Part shown: in pieces, positions 49,837-59,186 of the stretch | Numbering within the stretch: position 1 is the first letter of the stretch | How the letters are laid out: each line of letters starts with the position of its first letter | DNA from: Bacteroidetes bacterium UBA6063 | Lineage (GTDB): Bacteria; Bacteroidota; Bacteroidia; NS11-12g; UBA9320 | Length of the DNA: 64,000 nt | Reading direction: 5' to 3' | Assembly (NCBI GenBank): GCA_002428905.1 | Contig: DIYD01000106.1 | Coordinates: 1-64,000, forward strand | Notes under the pieces: generated by a model | What the model saw: only the letters and a program-made list of their open reading frames with translations | What the model was told of the DNA's origin: nothing | The model's database searches: none | Program-made: the position numbers and the translations under genes

Positions 49837-52653
49837 ATGCCCAAAGATACTTCATTAAAATCAGTATTAATTATAGGTAGCGGACCTATTATCATCGGTC
49901 AGGCTTGTGAGTTCGATTACTCTGGTAGCCAGGCTGCTCGTTCACTTCAGGAAGAAGGAATTTCGGTAACTCTAATTAACTCAAACCCTGCCACCATTAT
50001 GACCGATCCGGTTATGGCAGACAACATTTATTTGTTGCCTCTTACACCAGAATCCATTGTTGACGTTTTAGAAAAACACGACATCGATGCGGTGTTGCCA
50101 ACAATGGGTGGCCAAACAGCCTTAAACCTGGCCAAAGAAGTTGACGAGCTTGGTATATGGGAAAAATACAATGTTCGCATCATTGGTGTAGACATTCACG
50201 CCATTGAGAAAACGGAAAACCGGGAAGAGTTTAGAAAACTCATGGTGGAAATTGGGATTGGTGTTGCACCATCTAAAATTGCAAATTCGTTTTTGGAAGG
50301 AAAAGAGGCTGCGCAAAAACTCGGTTTCCCACTGGTAATTCGTCCTTCCTACACCCTGGGTGGTTACGGTGGAGGATTTGTGCATAGCAAAGACGAATTC
50401 GACACATCACTTAAGCGTGGATTAGAGGCTTCTCCAACACATGAAGTACTGGTTGAAAAAGCGGTGATCGGTTGGAAAGAATATGAGTTGGAATTGCTAC
50501 GTGATTCGAAAGACGATATTACCGTAATCTGTACCATTGAGAACGTTGACCCTATGGGAATTCATACCGGAGACTCCATCACTGTTGCTCCGGCAATGAC
50601 ACTGAGTGATACCTGTTTCCAGGGCATGCGAGATATGGCATTTAGGATGATGCGAAGCATGGGTACGTTCGCCGGAGGATGTAACGTACAATTCTCCGTA
50701 AACCCAGATGACGAAGAGATTATAGCCATTGAGATTAATCCTCGTGTAAGTCGTTCCTCTGCATTGGCATCAAAAGCGACAGGTTACCCAATTGCTAAAA
50801 TTGCAGCAAAGCTGGCGATTGGTTATTACCTCGATGAATTGAAGAACCCGGTTACCAAAACAACATCGGCATTCTTTGAGCCTTCGATTGACTATACCAT
50901 CATCAAAATTCCACGTTGGAACTTCTCTAAGTTTCCTGGTGCTGAGCAAACCCTAGGGCTACAAATGAAGTCGGTAGGTGAAGTTATGGCAATCGGACGA
51001 AGCTTTCAGGAAGCTTTACAAAAAGCCTGTCAGGGACTTGAGCTCAAGCGCATGGGGCTTGGATGCGACGGTTACGAAGAGCGCAACCTCGAAAAGTTAA
51101 TTCACAGCTTAAACAATCCAAGCTGGGATCGCATCTTCCACATCAAAGATGCAATTACCCTGGGTGTGCCAATCACATCCATTCAGGAAGCGACTAAAAT
51201 TGATCGGTGGTTCTTAGAGCAGATCTACGACTTAGTAAAAACTGAACGAGAAATAAAGAAATACACCATAGAAAACGTTGAGCCTGGCATCCTGCGCATG
51301 GCAAAGGAAAAAGGCTTCTCAGATTATCAGATCGCGCACGCTATGGGCGACTGTGATGAGGACGACGTGTATGAAAAACGAAAAGAACTTGGTATCAACC
51401 GGGTCTACAAAATGGTAGACACCTGTTCTGCCGAGTTTGAATCGCCGACCAACTATATGTACTCGACTTTCGATGGTGAAAACGAGTCGATTGTAACAGA
51501 TAAAAAGAAAATCGTTGTTTTGGGTGCCGGACCGAACCGAATTGGTCAGGGTATTGAGTTTGATTACTCATGTGTTCACGGGCTATTGGCTTCAAAAGAA
51601 GAAGAGTATGAGGCCATTATGGTAAACTGTAACCCGGAAACAGTATCTACAGACTTCGATACGGCGAACAAGTTATACTTCGAACCGGTATTCTGGGAGC
51701 ACCTCTACGAGATCATCGAACTGGAAAAACCAGAAGGTGTAATCGTGCAGCTAGGTGGTCAAACCGCTTTGAAACTTGCGGAAAAACTGCATGAAAAAGG
51801 CATCAAGATTATTGGTACAAGCTTCCCTGATATGGATTTGGCCGAAGATCGTGGTTCGTTCTCCGATTTGTTGAAGGAGTTGGACATTCCTTATCCAGAT
51901 TATGGTGTGGCAGAAAACGCTTACGAAGCGATTGAAATAGCGAATAAAGTCGGATATCCGGTACTTGTTCGTCCTTCTTACGTATTAGGCGGGCAGGGCA
52001 TGAAGATCGTTATCAACGATGAAGACCTCCAGAAGGCAGTAATCGAACTTCAAGGCGACCTGCCAGGCAACCGAATTTTGATCGACCACTTCCTGGATCG
52101 AGCTGAAGAAGCAGAAAGTGATAGTATTTGTGACGGCGAAGACGTACATATCCTGGGTATTATGGAACACATCGAGCCAGCCGGTATCCACTCTGGTGAC
52201 TCTTCTGCAGTATTGCCTCCGTTTAGCTTCTCTCAAACCGTAATGGATCAAATCGAGAAGTACACCGAGAAAATTGCACATGCGTTGAACATCCGCGGAC
52301 TGCTGAACATCCAGTTTGCCGTAAAAGACGAAAAGGTATATGTAATTGAAGCCAACCCACGTGCTTCACGTACGGTTCCTTTCATCTGTAAAGCATACGA
52401 TGTGCCGTACGTAAACATTGCAACCAAAGTAATGTTGGGTACACACAAACTAAAAGACTTCGATATTGTTAAGAAACCAAAAGGATACGCGATTAAGAAA
52501 CCGGTATTCTCATTCAACAAGTTCCCAAATGTAAACAAGGAACTTGGGCCAGAAATGAAGTCTACAGGTGAAGCGATCCTCTTTGTCGACGACCTGAAAG
52601 ATCCCTATTTCAGAGACTTGTACAAAGAAAAATCGATGTACCTAAGTAAGTAA
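49837..52653 (+). CDS. carB: Carbamoyl-phosphate synthase large subunit
   Basis: CarB (938 aa) makes carbamoyl phosphate from bicarbonate, ammonia (from CarA) and two ATP, feeding pyrimidine and arginine synthesis. Both ATP-grasp halves are complete: LIIGSGPIIIGQACEFDYSG and VVLGAGPNRIGQGIEFDYSC open them, and each has its PSYxLGG and ATP-binding blocks. The protein ends about 130 residues short of E. coli CarB, at the point where the C-terminal MGS-like allosteric domain (UMP/ornithine binding) would begin, so feedback control through that domain is missing. As I recall this short form is usual in the clade. carA is not adjacent. A DUF4834 gene follows 8 bases later. Confidence 0.97.
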   Translation: MPKDTSLKSVLIIGSGPIIIGQACEFDYSGSQAARSLQEEGISVTLINSNPATIMTDPVMADNIYLLPLTPESIVDVLEKHDIDAVLPTMGGQTALNLAKEVDELGIWEKYNVRIIGVDIHAIEKTENREEFRKLMVEIGIGVAPSKIANSFLEGKEAAQKLGFPLVIRPSYTLGGYGGGFVHSKDEFDTSLKRGLEASPTHEVLVEKAVIGWKEYELELLRDSKDDITVICTIENVDPMGIHTGDSITVAPAMTLSDTCFQGMRDMAFRMMRSMGTFAGGCNVQFSVNPDDEEIIAIEINPRVSRSSALASKATGYPIAKIAAKLAIGYYLDELKNPVTKTTSAFFEPSIDYTIIKIPRWNFSKFPGAEQTLGLQMKSVGEVMAIGRSFQEALQKACQGLELKRMGLGCDGYEERNLEKLIHSLNNPSWDRIFHIKDAITLGVPITSIQEATKIDRWFLEQIYDLVKTEREIKKYTIENVEPGILRMAKEKGFSDYQIAHAMGDCDEDDVYEKRKELGINRVYKMVDTCSAEFESPTNYMYSTFDGENESIVTDKKKIVVLGAGPNRIGQGIEFDYSCVHGLLASKEEEYEAIMVNCNPETVSTDFDTANKLYFEPVFWEHLYEIIELEKPEGVIVQLGGQTALKLAEKLHEKGIKIIGTSFPDMDLAEDRGSFSDLLKELDIPYPDYGVAENAYEAIEIANKVGYPVLVRPSYVLGGQGMKIVINDEDLQKAVIELQGDLPGNRILIDHFLDRAEEAESDSICDGEDVHILGIMEHIEPAGIHSGDSSAVLPPFSFSQTVMDQIEKYTEKIAHALNIRGLLNIQFAVKDEKVYVIEANPRASRTVPFICKAYDVPYVNIATKVMLGTHKLKDFDIVKKPKGYAIKKPVFSFNKFPNVNKELGPEMKSTGEAILFVDDLKDPYFRDLYKEKSMYLSK

Positions 52654-52661
52654 AGTAAAAC

Positions 52662-52898
52662 ATGGGAATAAAACAGATTCTCCTAATTGTAGCAGTAATC
52701 TTCTTGTTTCGACTCGTTTCGCGGGTATGGAAGGTTCGCAGGACAATCCTTGACCAACGCGATGCTATGATGAATCAGGCCAGAGCAGCTCAAAAACAAC
52801 AACGCCAGGAAGGCGAGATCAATGTTGTAAATCGTTCGCGGAAGCCTAAAAAGAATCTGGATGAAGGTTCCTATGTCGATTACGAAGAAATCGATTAG
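52662..52898 (+). CDS. DUF4834 family small membrane protein
   Basis: This 78-aa protein has one N-terminal membrane segment (about 4-20) and a basic, glutamine-rich tail ending EGSYVDYEEID. It matches DUF4834, a small Bacteroidota family. It starts 8 bases after the carB stop and is followed by a terminator, so it is probably co-transcribed with carB. No function is known. Confidence 0.85.
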   Translation: MGIKQILLIVAVIFLFRLVSRVWKVRRTILDQRDAMMNQARAAQKQQRQEGEINVVNRSRKPKKNLDEGSYVDYEEID

Positions 52899-52919
52899 AA
52901 TTACACAAAATAGAGTTGA

Positions 52920-52946
52920 GGCACGTTGAAAAACGTGCCTTTTTTA
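52920..52946 (+). terminator. Rho-independent terminator after the carB operon
   Basis: GGCACGTT pairs perfectly with AACGTGCC around a GAAA-type loop and is followed by six T. Confidence 0.9.
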
Positions 52947-52952
52947 TTGACG

Positions 52953-54122
52953 TTATTCACAGGCAGCATAAACGGCATCTGCCACTTTCTGACAAATATC
53001 CATATCCAGACTGGAGGTGATAATCTCATCACGATTAGGGCTCGCCGTATGGTCTGCAATTGCATAAGCTGCCGCCAATTTCATTTCCGGTGTAATGCGC
53101 TTGGCTCGTCCTTGCAACGCACCTTTAAAAATACCGGGGAAAGCCAACACGTTATTCACCTGGTTTGGATAATCACTCCTTCCGGTGGCCACAATTGCAG
53201 CACCACCTCTATATGCCTCTTCAGGCATTATTTCAGGAATTGGGTTCGCCAACGCAAATACGATCGGATCGTTGGCCATGGTTTGAATGTCCTCGGCCGA
53301 TAATAAATCGCCCTGACTCACACCTATAAATACATCGGCATCAACAAGTGCCTCTTTAAGGTCACCGGCGATGTCATATCGATTTGAATATTGTAGTATT
53401 TCGCGTTTAGTAGGCGTCAGGTCTTCACGTTTGGTCGAAATAATTCCTTTGCTATCGCACACCAGAATATCTGCCACGGGGATACACTTATCGGGGCTTT
53501 GACTTACACAGCGCAACATACGTGTTATTGCTACCCCTGCAGCACCAGCGCCATTTACGACTACCCGTACTTCTGACAAATCTTTGCCCACCACTTTACA
53601 GGCATTGATCAATCCGGCCAGTGTAACAATTGCAGTGCCATGCTGGTCGTCGTGGAAGACGGGTATGCCAATATCCTGCAGGCGCTCTTCCACTTCAAAA
53701 CTTCTTGGTGCAGAGATATCTTCTAGGTTCACACCTCCGAATACCGGCGCAATCAATCGAACGGTTTTAATAATCTCTTCCACGTCCTGCGTATCTAAAC
53801 AAATCGGAAACGCATTGATATTGGCGAATTTTTTGAAAAGCATGGCCTTACCTTCCATTACCGGAATAGCAGCTTTGGCTCCAATATTTCCTAGCCCCAG
53901 TACAGCGCTGCCATCGGAGATTACAGCCACAGTGTTGCCCTTCAGTGTTAGGTCGTATACCTGATCTGGATCGTTGTGAATGACCTTACACGGTTCTGCC
54001 ACACCGGGGGAGTACACCCGCGATAGGTCATCGGATGTCTGTACTTCCGTTTTTGCAACTACTTCAATCTTTCCCTGAAGCTTTTTATGTAAATCAACCG
54101 ATTCTTTGAAAAAATCTGCCAT
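52953..54122 (-). CDS. NAD(P)-dependent malic enzyme, short form
   Basis: This 389-aa enzyme decarboxylates malate to pyruvate while reducing NAD(P). The malic N domain has YSPGVAEPC, GNTVAVISDGSAVLGLGNIG and NAFPICLDTQD. The metal site is in NLEDISAPRSF…FHDDQHGTA. The NAD-binding domain has VVNGAGAAGVAITRML and ALANPIPEIMPEEA. The protein stops after this domain; many Bacteroidota homologues (MaeB type, about 750 aa) carry a further phosphotransacetylase-like domain that is absent here. Nothing in the bases downstream resembles its remnant. It stands alone, convergent with DUF4834. Confidence 0.94.
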   Translation of the reverse strand: MADFFKESVDLHKKLQGKIEVVAKTEVQTSDDLSRVYSPGVAEPCKVIHNDPDQVYDLTLKGNTVAVISDGSAVLGLGNIGAKAAIPVMEGKAMLFKKFANINAFPICLDTQDVEEIIKTVRLIAPVFGGVNLEDISAPRSFEVEERLQDIGIPVFHDDQHGTAIVTLAGLINACKVVGKDLSEVRVVVNGAGAAGVAITRMLRCVSQSPDKCIPVADILVCDSKGIISTKREDLTPTKREILQYSNRYDIAGDLKEALVDADVFIGVSQGDLLSAEDIQTMANDPIVFALANPIPEIMPEEAYRGGAAIVATGRSDYPNQVNNVLAFPGIFKGALQGRAKRITPEMKLAAAYAIADHTASPNRDEIITSSLDMDICQKVADAVYAACE

Positions 54123-54200
54123 AAGGAGGCCGTTTTGAATAAGCCGGCGAAAGTGGGCTTTTATTTGACATTATTCAACAAAATAGGCCATTAAATGGTT

Positions 54201-55016
54201 TTAGGCCTCAACGACAAGCTCTGGCTTAAGGTACCAATCGATTGCAGGCCGAAGAAACGACTCAACCAACTTGTCCTGTTCTTCGCGTATCAACCCTTCT
54301 AAAATTGATAGGGGTAATACCGCACCTTTCCAAAACGTTCCGATTTCCCATTGGCCAAACGGCAATTCAGGTTTCAAGTCATAATTCAATTCATTGCGAG
54401 TGGGATACCCAGCCAAATAGAAATACGGACACTTTACCATTTGATCTTCCATAGCGAGGCCAAATCCAATTCCAATGTTTTCATTGGGTCGGGTATAGAC
54501 ACCTGTATCGAAATGGTGCGGCCAGATGCGTATTTCACTTGACGATTTGCAATAAAGCAACACTGCATTACACCAATCGTTTGCCAGTTTGCGGTATTGA
54601 ATCCACTGCTGCAAGGCGTCATGATCCGGCTTTACAATCCGTTCTTTAGAAAAGCTGTATTCCGGAATCTTGAAATGCAAGGCTCGATCGAAGTCTTTTG
54701 TTTCAAGTTTAAAGGCTTGTAATATGGGTATCATTTCCTGTTCCACTTCAACGATTATCTTTCCTACAGTTGGTGTTTTATGGAATACTTCTTGCGCATC
54801 GTTCAACCATTCCATATCAAACGTTTGGAGATTAAGACTGCACATAATCTTGCCATCCGGCGTTTCGACCCAGCGCCCGGAGAGGCGTTTTCCCATGGCA
54901 TCAAATTGCAAATTCGTGTGGCTATCGTCTTCTTGTTTGGGAACAAAGGTTCGATTCACCTTTGCAATCGGTTGGCTTAGCACATGTAGTTGTTGATCTA
55001 TAGCTGTGTACTTCAT
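54201..55016 (-). CDS. Uncharacterised conserved-looking protein
   Basis: This 271-aa cytoplasmic protein has no signal or membrane segment. The C-terminal half has RIWPHHFDTGVY, GIGFGLAMEDQM and PYFYLAGYP. That pattern vaguely recalls the DUF5996 family (WPHHFD motif), but the N-terminal half does not obviously fit, so I give no family. The motif with two His and one Asp could bind a metal (inference). It is upstream of malic enzyme on the same strand with 78 bases between, so it may be a separate unit. Confidence 0.65.
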   Translation of the reverse strand: MKYTAIDQQLHVLSQPIAKVNRTFVPKQEDDSHTNLQFDAMGKRLSGRWVETPDGKIMCSLNLQTFDMEWLNDAQEVFHKTPTVGKIIVEVEQEMIPILQAFKLETKDFDRALHFKIPEYSFSKERIVKPDHDALQQWIQYRKLANDWCNAVLLYCKSSSEIRIWPHHFDTGVYTRPNENIGIGFGLAMEDQMVKCPYFYLAGYPTRNELNYDLKPELPFGQWEIGTFWKGAVLPLSILEGLIREEQDKLVESFLRPAIDWYLKPELVVEA

Positions 55017-55267
55017 AGGTTATCTTAACGCAGTTAACGTTTACGTTACTACGACTTTTTGGTCGAAACCACAGTTTCTTGCCTGACAGGTAGAGGGAAA
55101 AAACTTAGTATCAGCACCTTATCACTTTTGGTGGTTTACAATGCACACAAAACTCCAGATCGGGCAGTTTAAATTGCCTTAACTCAAACATTTAAATCCT
55201 ATAACATTCTGAGCATCTAACGATAACCTGACTTTTACTGCTTTGTGCTTTGAAATAACTATTAATA

Positions 55268-58200
55268 ATGAAACGTAAAGCACTTCTTTTGATTGCGTGT
55301 GTATTTGGGCTGTATTCGGCTCAGGCACAAATCAAGTTTGACCCTAAAATTGATGTCAATTTTGTTGCCGATACCGTAATGGTACCGGGAGAACCTCTTA
55401 AGTACCAGATCCTGTTCATTGGTGGATACGACATGGTACAATCTACTGCAACTTATGGTAATGCCGCAGGCAGTTCAGTATCTAAAAGCTGGAACGATTT
55501 TATCGGATTTACTCCGGATACAACTGGACAAAGCCTGGGATGGGTATCGATTAACCACGAGCGCGTTGTAGCCAATGATAAATTGGGTGACGGTGGTGGA
55601 ATGACCGTTTTCCGTGTAAAACGCGACCCAAATAGCGATACATTGATTGTTATGGAGCAAACGCTTAAAGATGGTCGTAAAGGTGACTTCTTTAACGTTG
55701 ACTTCGTGAATTATACAGGCGAAACAGGAATGAACTGTGGTGGTATCATCTCACTAGCAGATGGTCGTATCTGGACTGCGGAAGAGTGGATGCGTTACAG
55801 CAACCGCGACATCGCTGACCGTGATACAAGTGATTTCATCATCGGACAAGGAACCGTTAACGGACAAATTGCTACCTCTGGTTTCCCAGGTTTTAATGGG
55901 GAGAAAATCAAGAAATACCAAAACTATAACTATATGACGGAGATCGACCCACGTGAAGCTGTTGCAATACGCAAGCAGTACAACTGGGGTCGTCAGGCAT
56001 TCGAAGGTGGTGTGATCATGGAAGATAACAAAACAGCTTACCTTGGCGTAGACAATACACCTGGTTTCTTTAGCAAGTTCGTTGCAGATGTTCCTGGTGA
56101 CTTCACAAAAGGTACTACGTATGTTTATCGTCACGATGATCAGCAACTACGCTTAAACCACTACTCTTCAAAATTAAATGCGTACGCAGAGATCTCAGCT
56201 TTCGACGATGTAAACAATAGAATTTACTCCACAAACTCAGAAAACGAAGGCGTTAATGTTTATTCCTTTATCGATGGTATGGTAGACAGCATCGGTTTCA
56301 TTGATTTGAGCTCTTATGGTGAGGCTCCAACGTCTGTATCGGCGAACAACGGAATTTTAGCTGTTGCTATCCCAGGTACTTCTGTTGCCGCAAACGGTGT
56401 AGTTGTGTTCTACGACAAAGACTACACAAAGCTTAAAGAAGTTACTGTAGGTGTTTTACCAGACATGGTTACGTTTACACCAGACGGCAAATATGTAATT
56501 ACAGCGAATGAGGCTGAGCCTTCAGACGATTACAAAACAGACCCTGAAGGTTCTGTTTCAATCATCGACGTTTCAAACGGCGTAGCGAACGCTACAGTTT
56601 CCAACGCCACTTTTGATGGTGTTTCGATCCCTGCTGATGTTCGAATCTTTGGTCAGCATGAGAATACGGCAACTGATTTATTCTTCTCTGAGTATGCAGA
56701 AGGTAGTTCAAACAACAAATACCTTGAAATTTACAACGGAACAGGTGCTGAAATTGACCTTAGTACATACGCCTTCCCAAATGTTGGTAATGCTCCTACG
56801 GTTGTAGGTGAATATGAGTTCTGGAACACGTTCCCAGCTGGTGCAAAAGTTGCCAATGGTGAAACATACATTATTGCACATCAATCTGCTGATGCAAGCA
56901 TCTTAGCGAAAGCAAACCACACATTCACATTTTTGAGCAATGGCGACGACGGATTCTGCCTGGTTAAAGGTGGTACCTGGAATGATGCCGATAATGACCA
57001 ACGTATTGACGCGGGTGAGATGACCGGTTTCACAAAACTTGATTGTATTGGCGACTGGAATGGCGATCCTGGAGCAGGATGGGATGTAGCAGGTGTTGCG
57101 GAAGCGACCAAAGATCATACACTTGTTCGTAAGGGTAGCGCAAACGGTAATTCTGACTGGACTGCTGCTGCTGGAACAACAACTGAAAACAGCGAGTGGA
57201 TGGTGAAGAACAATGAAGACTGGACAAACCTTGGCATGCATAACTTCAATGTGATGCACACACCTCAGCAAGATATGGAGCCAGAATACGTTGGTGTTAG
57301 CCCAGATTCAAAAACGGCTTATGTTGCGTGTCAGGAAAACAATGCTATTGCGGTAGTAGACATCGCAACAGCTAAAATCACGAAAGTGATTGCCTTAGGT
57401 TTCAAAGACTACAGCCTTGCTAAAAACGCGATTGATGCAAGTGATAAAGACGACTCAATCGGAAACTTCAATGCGTATGCCAATGTATTTGGTATGTATC
57501 AGCCAGACGCAATCGACGTTGTTGAAATCGGTGGTAAGGTATACATCATTACTGCAAACGAAGGTGATGCTCGTGACTACGACGGTTTCTCTGAAGAAGT
57601 TCGTGTAGATGATCTAACACTTGACCCAACTGCATTCCCGAACGCGGCTGAACTTCAAAAAGAAGAAAACTTAGGACGTCTTAAGACTACAACTACACTT
57701 GGTGATATTGACGGTGACGGTGATTACGATCAAATCTACTCGTATGGTGCACGTTCGTTCACGATTTGGGATACAGATGGTAACATCATCTTCGACAGCG
57801 AAAATGAATTTGGACGCATCCTTGCAGCACAATTCCCAGACAATTACGCTTCTAGCCGTGATGATGACAAAGCAAGTGAGCCTGAGTCTGTAACTACAGC
57901 TACAATCGATGGTAAGGTATTTGCGTTCATCGGTCTTGAGCGCGCAACTGGTGTAATGGTATACGATATCACCGATCCTGCGAATGCTAAATTCGTTCAG
58001 TACTACAACAAAAACGAATACGATTTGAGCCCAGAAGGCCTATTGGTAGTTGATGCAAATCAATCTACAAACGGTACGCCTTACTTAATCTCTACAAACG
58101 AAGCATTTGGCAGCTACGGCGGTTCGGTAAGTGCGTACGGCATTACTGGTTTCGACGGTAAGAAATGGGTTGAAATCAACAATACAGACATGAACAAAAT

Positions 58201-59113
58201 GTTGAACTACCACCATGAGGCAGTTAATGTTGGTGCTACCATGTTCAACCGTTTGGAATGGGTAACATACGACAAGGAAACAAAAGCTGTTTATTTGACT
58301 GAAACAGGAAGAGACAACCCTGGTGGACGTTGGGCAGATGAAAACGCCAAAGGTGCAGTTCACGCTCCACATACACTAGCTCGTGCTCAGGAGCAAGGTA
58401 CAACGCCAAACAGCTCAGACTACTGGGATTACTACGGTCGTGTATTGAAGTACGATCCTGCTACAGAAGACGTAACTGTTCAAATTGAAGGTGGACCATA
58501 TTCAGCAAGCTCTCCTTCGATTTCTCAATACCCAGAAAACCACTTATCAAACCCAGACGGTTTATCAAACATCACTATTCACGGACGTCCATACCTGGTT
58601 ATCTGTGAAGACCTGAACGGTACGTCTAACGGTCGTGTGCCAGCCGGTATCAGCAACCGTGCTTGTGAGTTATACCTATTGGACTTAACTATTGCTAAGC
58701 CAACAAACAAGGATCTAATCCGCATCAGTGTTGGACCAGTAGGTGCAGAAATCACTGGCGCATGCCCTACACCTGATGGCAAGACGCTATTGGTTAACTC
58801 TCAGCACCCAAGTTCTACAAACCCTTTCCCGTATAACTACTCATTGACTTATGCCTTAACGGGTTGGGATTTGGAGAAACTGGTTTCGGCACACGAACTT
58901 CAGAAGAAAAACGAAGCCTTTACCGTTTACCCTAACCCAACCAAAGGCATTATCAGCCTTGACAAGGTTCAGGACGTAGCGATCTATGGAAACGATGGTC
59001 GTTTGATCAACGTTTACGAGCAAGTAATGCAAGTTGATTTATCAAACGAAGCTAAAGGTGTTTACTACATCCGTAATGCGGAAGGAGCCACCAAGAAAGT
59101 TATTCTGAACTAA
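55268..59113 (+). CDS. PhoX-like phosphatase with inserted choice-of-anchor-I propeller and lamin-tail domain, T9SS cargo
   Basis: This 1281-aa secreted protein has nested domains. The signal peptide (1-20, AQA) leads into the N-terminal half of a DUF839/PhoX-like phosphatase (about 25-300: DFIGFTPDTTG, VSINHE 93-98). At about 305 it changes to a choice-of-anchor-I propeller (PDMVTFTPDGKYVITANEAEP, IIDVSNG). A lamin-tail domain is inserted (about 468-655: FFSEYAEGSSNNKYLEIYNG). The propeller resumes (about 670-955: YVACQENNAIAVVD, DLSPEGLLVV). Then the PhoX-like half returns (about 965-1205: NVGATMFNRLEWV, YYGRVLKYDP, LSNPDGLSN, ITGACPTPDGKTLLVNSQHP). A type A sorting domain closes it (1209-1281). 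PhoX enzymes are Ca/Fe phosphatases. The start follows a 251-base spacer with no clear promoter. Confidence 0.86.
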   Translation: MKRKALLLIACVFGLYSAQAQIKFDPKIDVNFVADTVMVPGEPLKYQILFIGGYDMVQSTATYGNAAGSSVSKSWNDFIGFTPDTTGQSLGWVSINHERVVANDKLGDGGGMTVFRVKRDPNSDTLIVMEQTLKDGRKGDFFNVDFVNYTGETGMNCGGIISLADGRIWTAEEWMRYSNRDIADRDTSDFIIGQGTVNGQIATSGFPGFNGEKIKKYQNYNYMTEIDPREAVAIRKQYNWGRQAFEGGVIMEDNKTAYLGVDNTPGFFSKFVADVPGDFTKGTTYVYRHDDQQLRLNHYSSKLNAYAEISAFDDVNNRIYSTNSENEGVNVYSFIDGMVDSIGFIDLSSYGEAPTSVSANNGILAVAIPGTSVAANGVVVFYDKDYTKLKEVTVGVLPDMVTFTPDGKYVITANEAEPSDDYKTDPEGSVSIIDVSNGVANATVSNATFDGVSIPADVRIFGQHENTATDLFFSEYAEGSSNNKYLEIYNGTGAEIDLSTYAFPNVGNAPTVVGEYEFWNTFPAGAKVANGETYIIAHQSADASILAKANHTFTFLSNGDDGFCLVKGGTWNDADNDQRIDAGEMTGFTKLDCIGDWNGDPGAGWDVAGVAEATKDHTLVRKGSANGNSDWTAAAGTTTENSEWMVKNNEDWTNLGMHNFNVMHTPQQDMEPEYVGVSPDSKTAYVACQENNAIAVVDIATAKITKVIALGFKDYSLAKNAIDASDKDDSIGNFNAYANVFGMYQPDAIDVVEIGGKVYIITANEGDARDYDGFSEEVRVDDLTLDPTAFPNAAELQKEENLGRLKTTTTLGDIDGDGDYDQIYSYGARSFTIWDTDGNIIFDSENEFGRILAAQFPDNYASSRDDDKASEPESVTTATIDGKVFAFIGLERATGVMVYDITDPANAKFVQYYNKNEYDLSPEGLLVVDANQSTNGTPYLISTNEAFGSYGGSVSAYGITGFDGKKWVEINNTDMNKMLNYHHEAVNVGATMFNRLEWVTYDKETKAVYLTETGRDNPGGRWADENAKGAVHAPHTLARAQEQGTTPNSSDYWDYYGRVLKYDPATEDVTVQIEGGPYSASSPSISQYPENHLSNPDGLSNITIHGRPYLVICEDLNGTSNGRVPAGISNRACELYLLDLTIAKPTNKDLIRISVGPVGAEITGACPTPDGKTLLVNSQHPSSTNPFPYNYSLTYALTGWDLEKLVSAHELQKKNEAFTVYPNPTKGIISLDKVQDVAIYGNDGRLINVYEQVMQVDLSNEAKGVYYIRNAEGATKKVILN

Positions 59114-59142
59114 TCGCATCTTGTTTACGTATAAGTTTTTTC

Positions 59143-59175
59143 AGCCAGGGCAGTATGCCCTGGCTTTTCCTTTTT
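59143..59175 (+). terminator. Rho-independent terminator between the PhoX-like and peroxidase genes
   Basis: AGCCAGGGCA pairs with TGCCCTGGCT around a GTA loop and is followed by TTTTCCTTTTT. The next gene starts 11 bases later, so some read-through is possible. Confidence 0.75.
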
Positions 59176-59186
59176 AATTCATCAAC

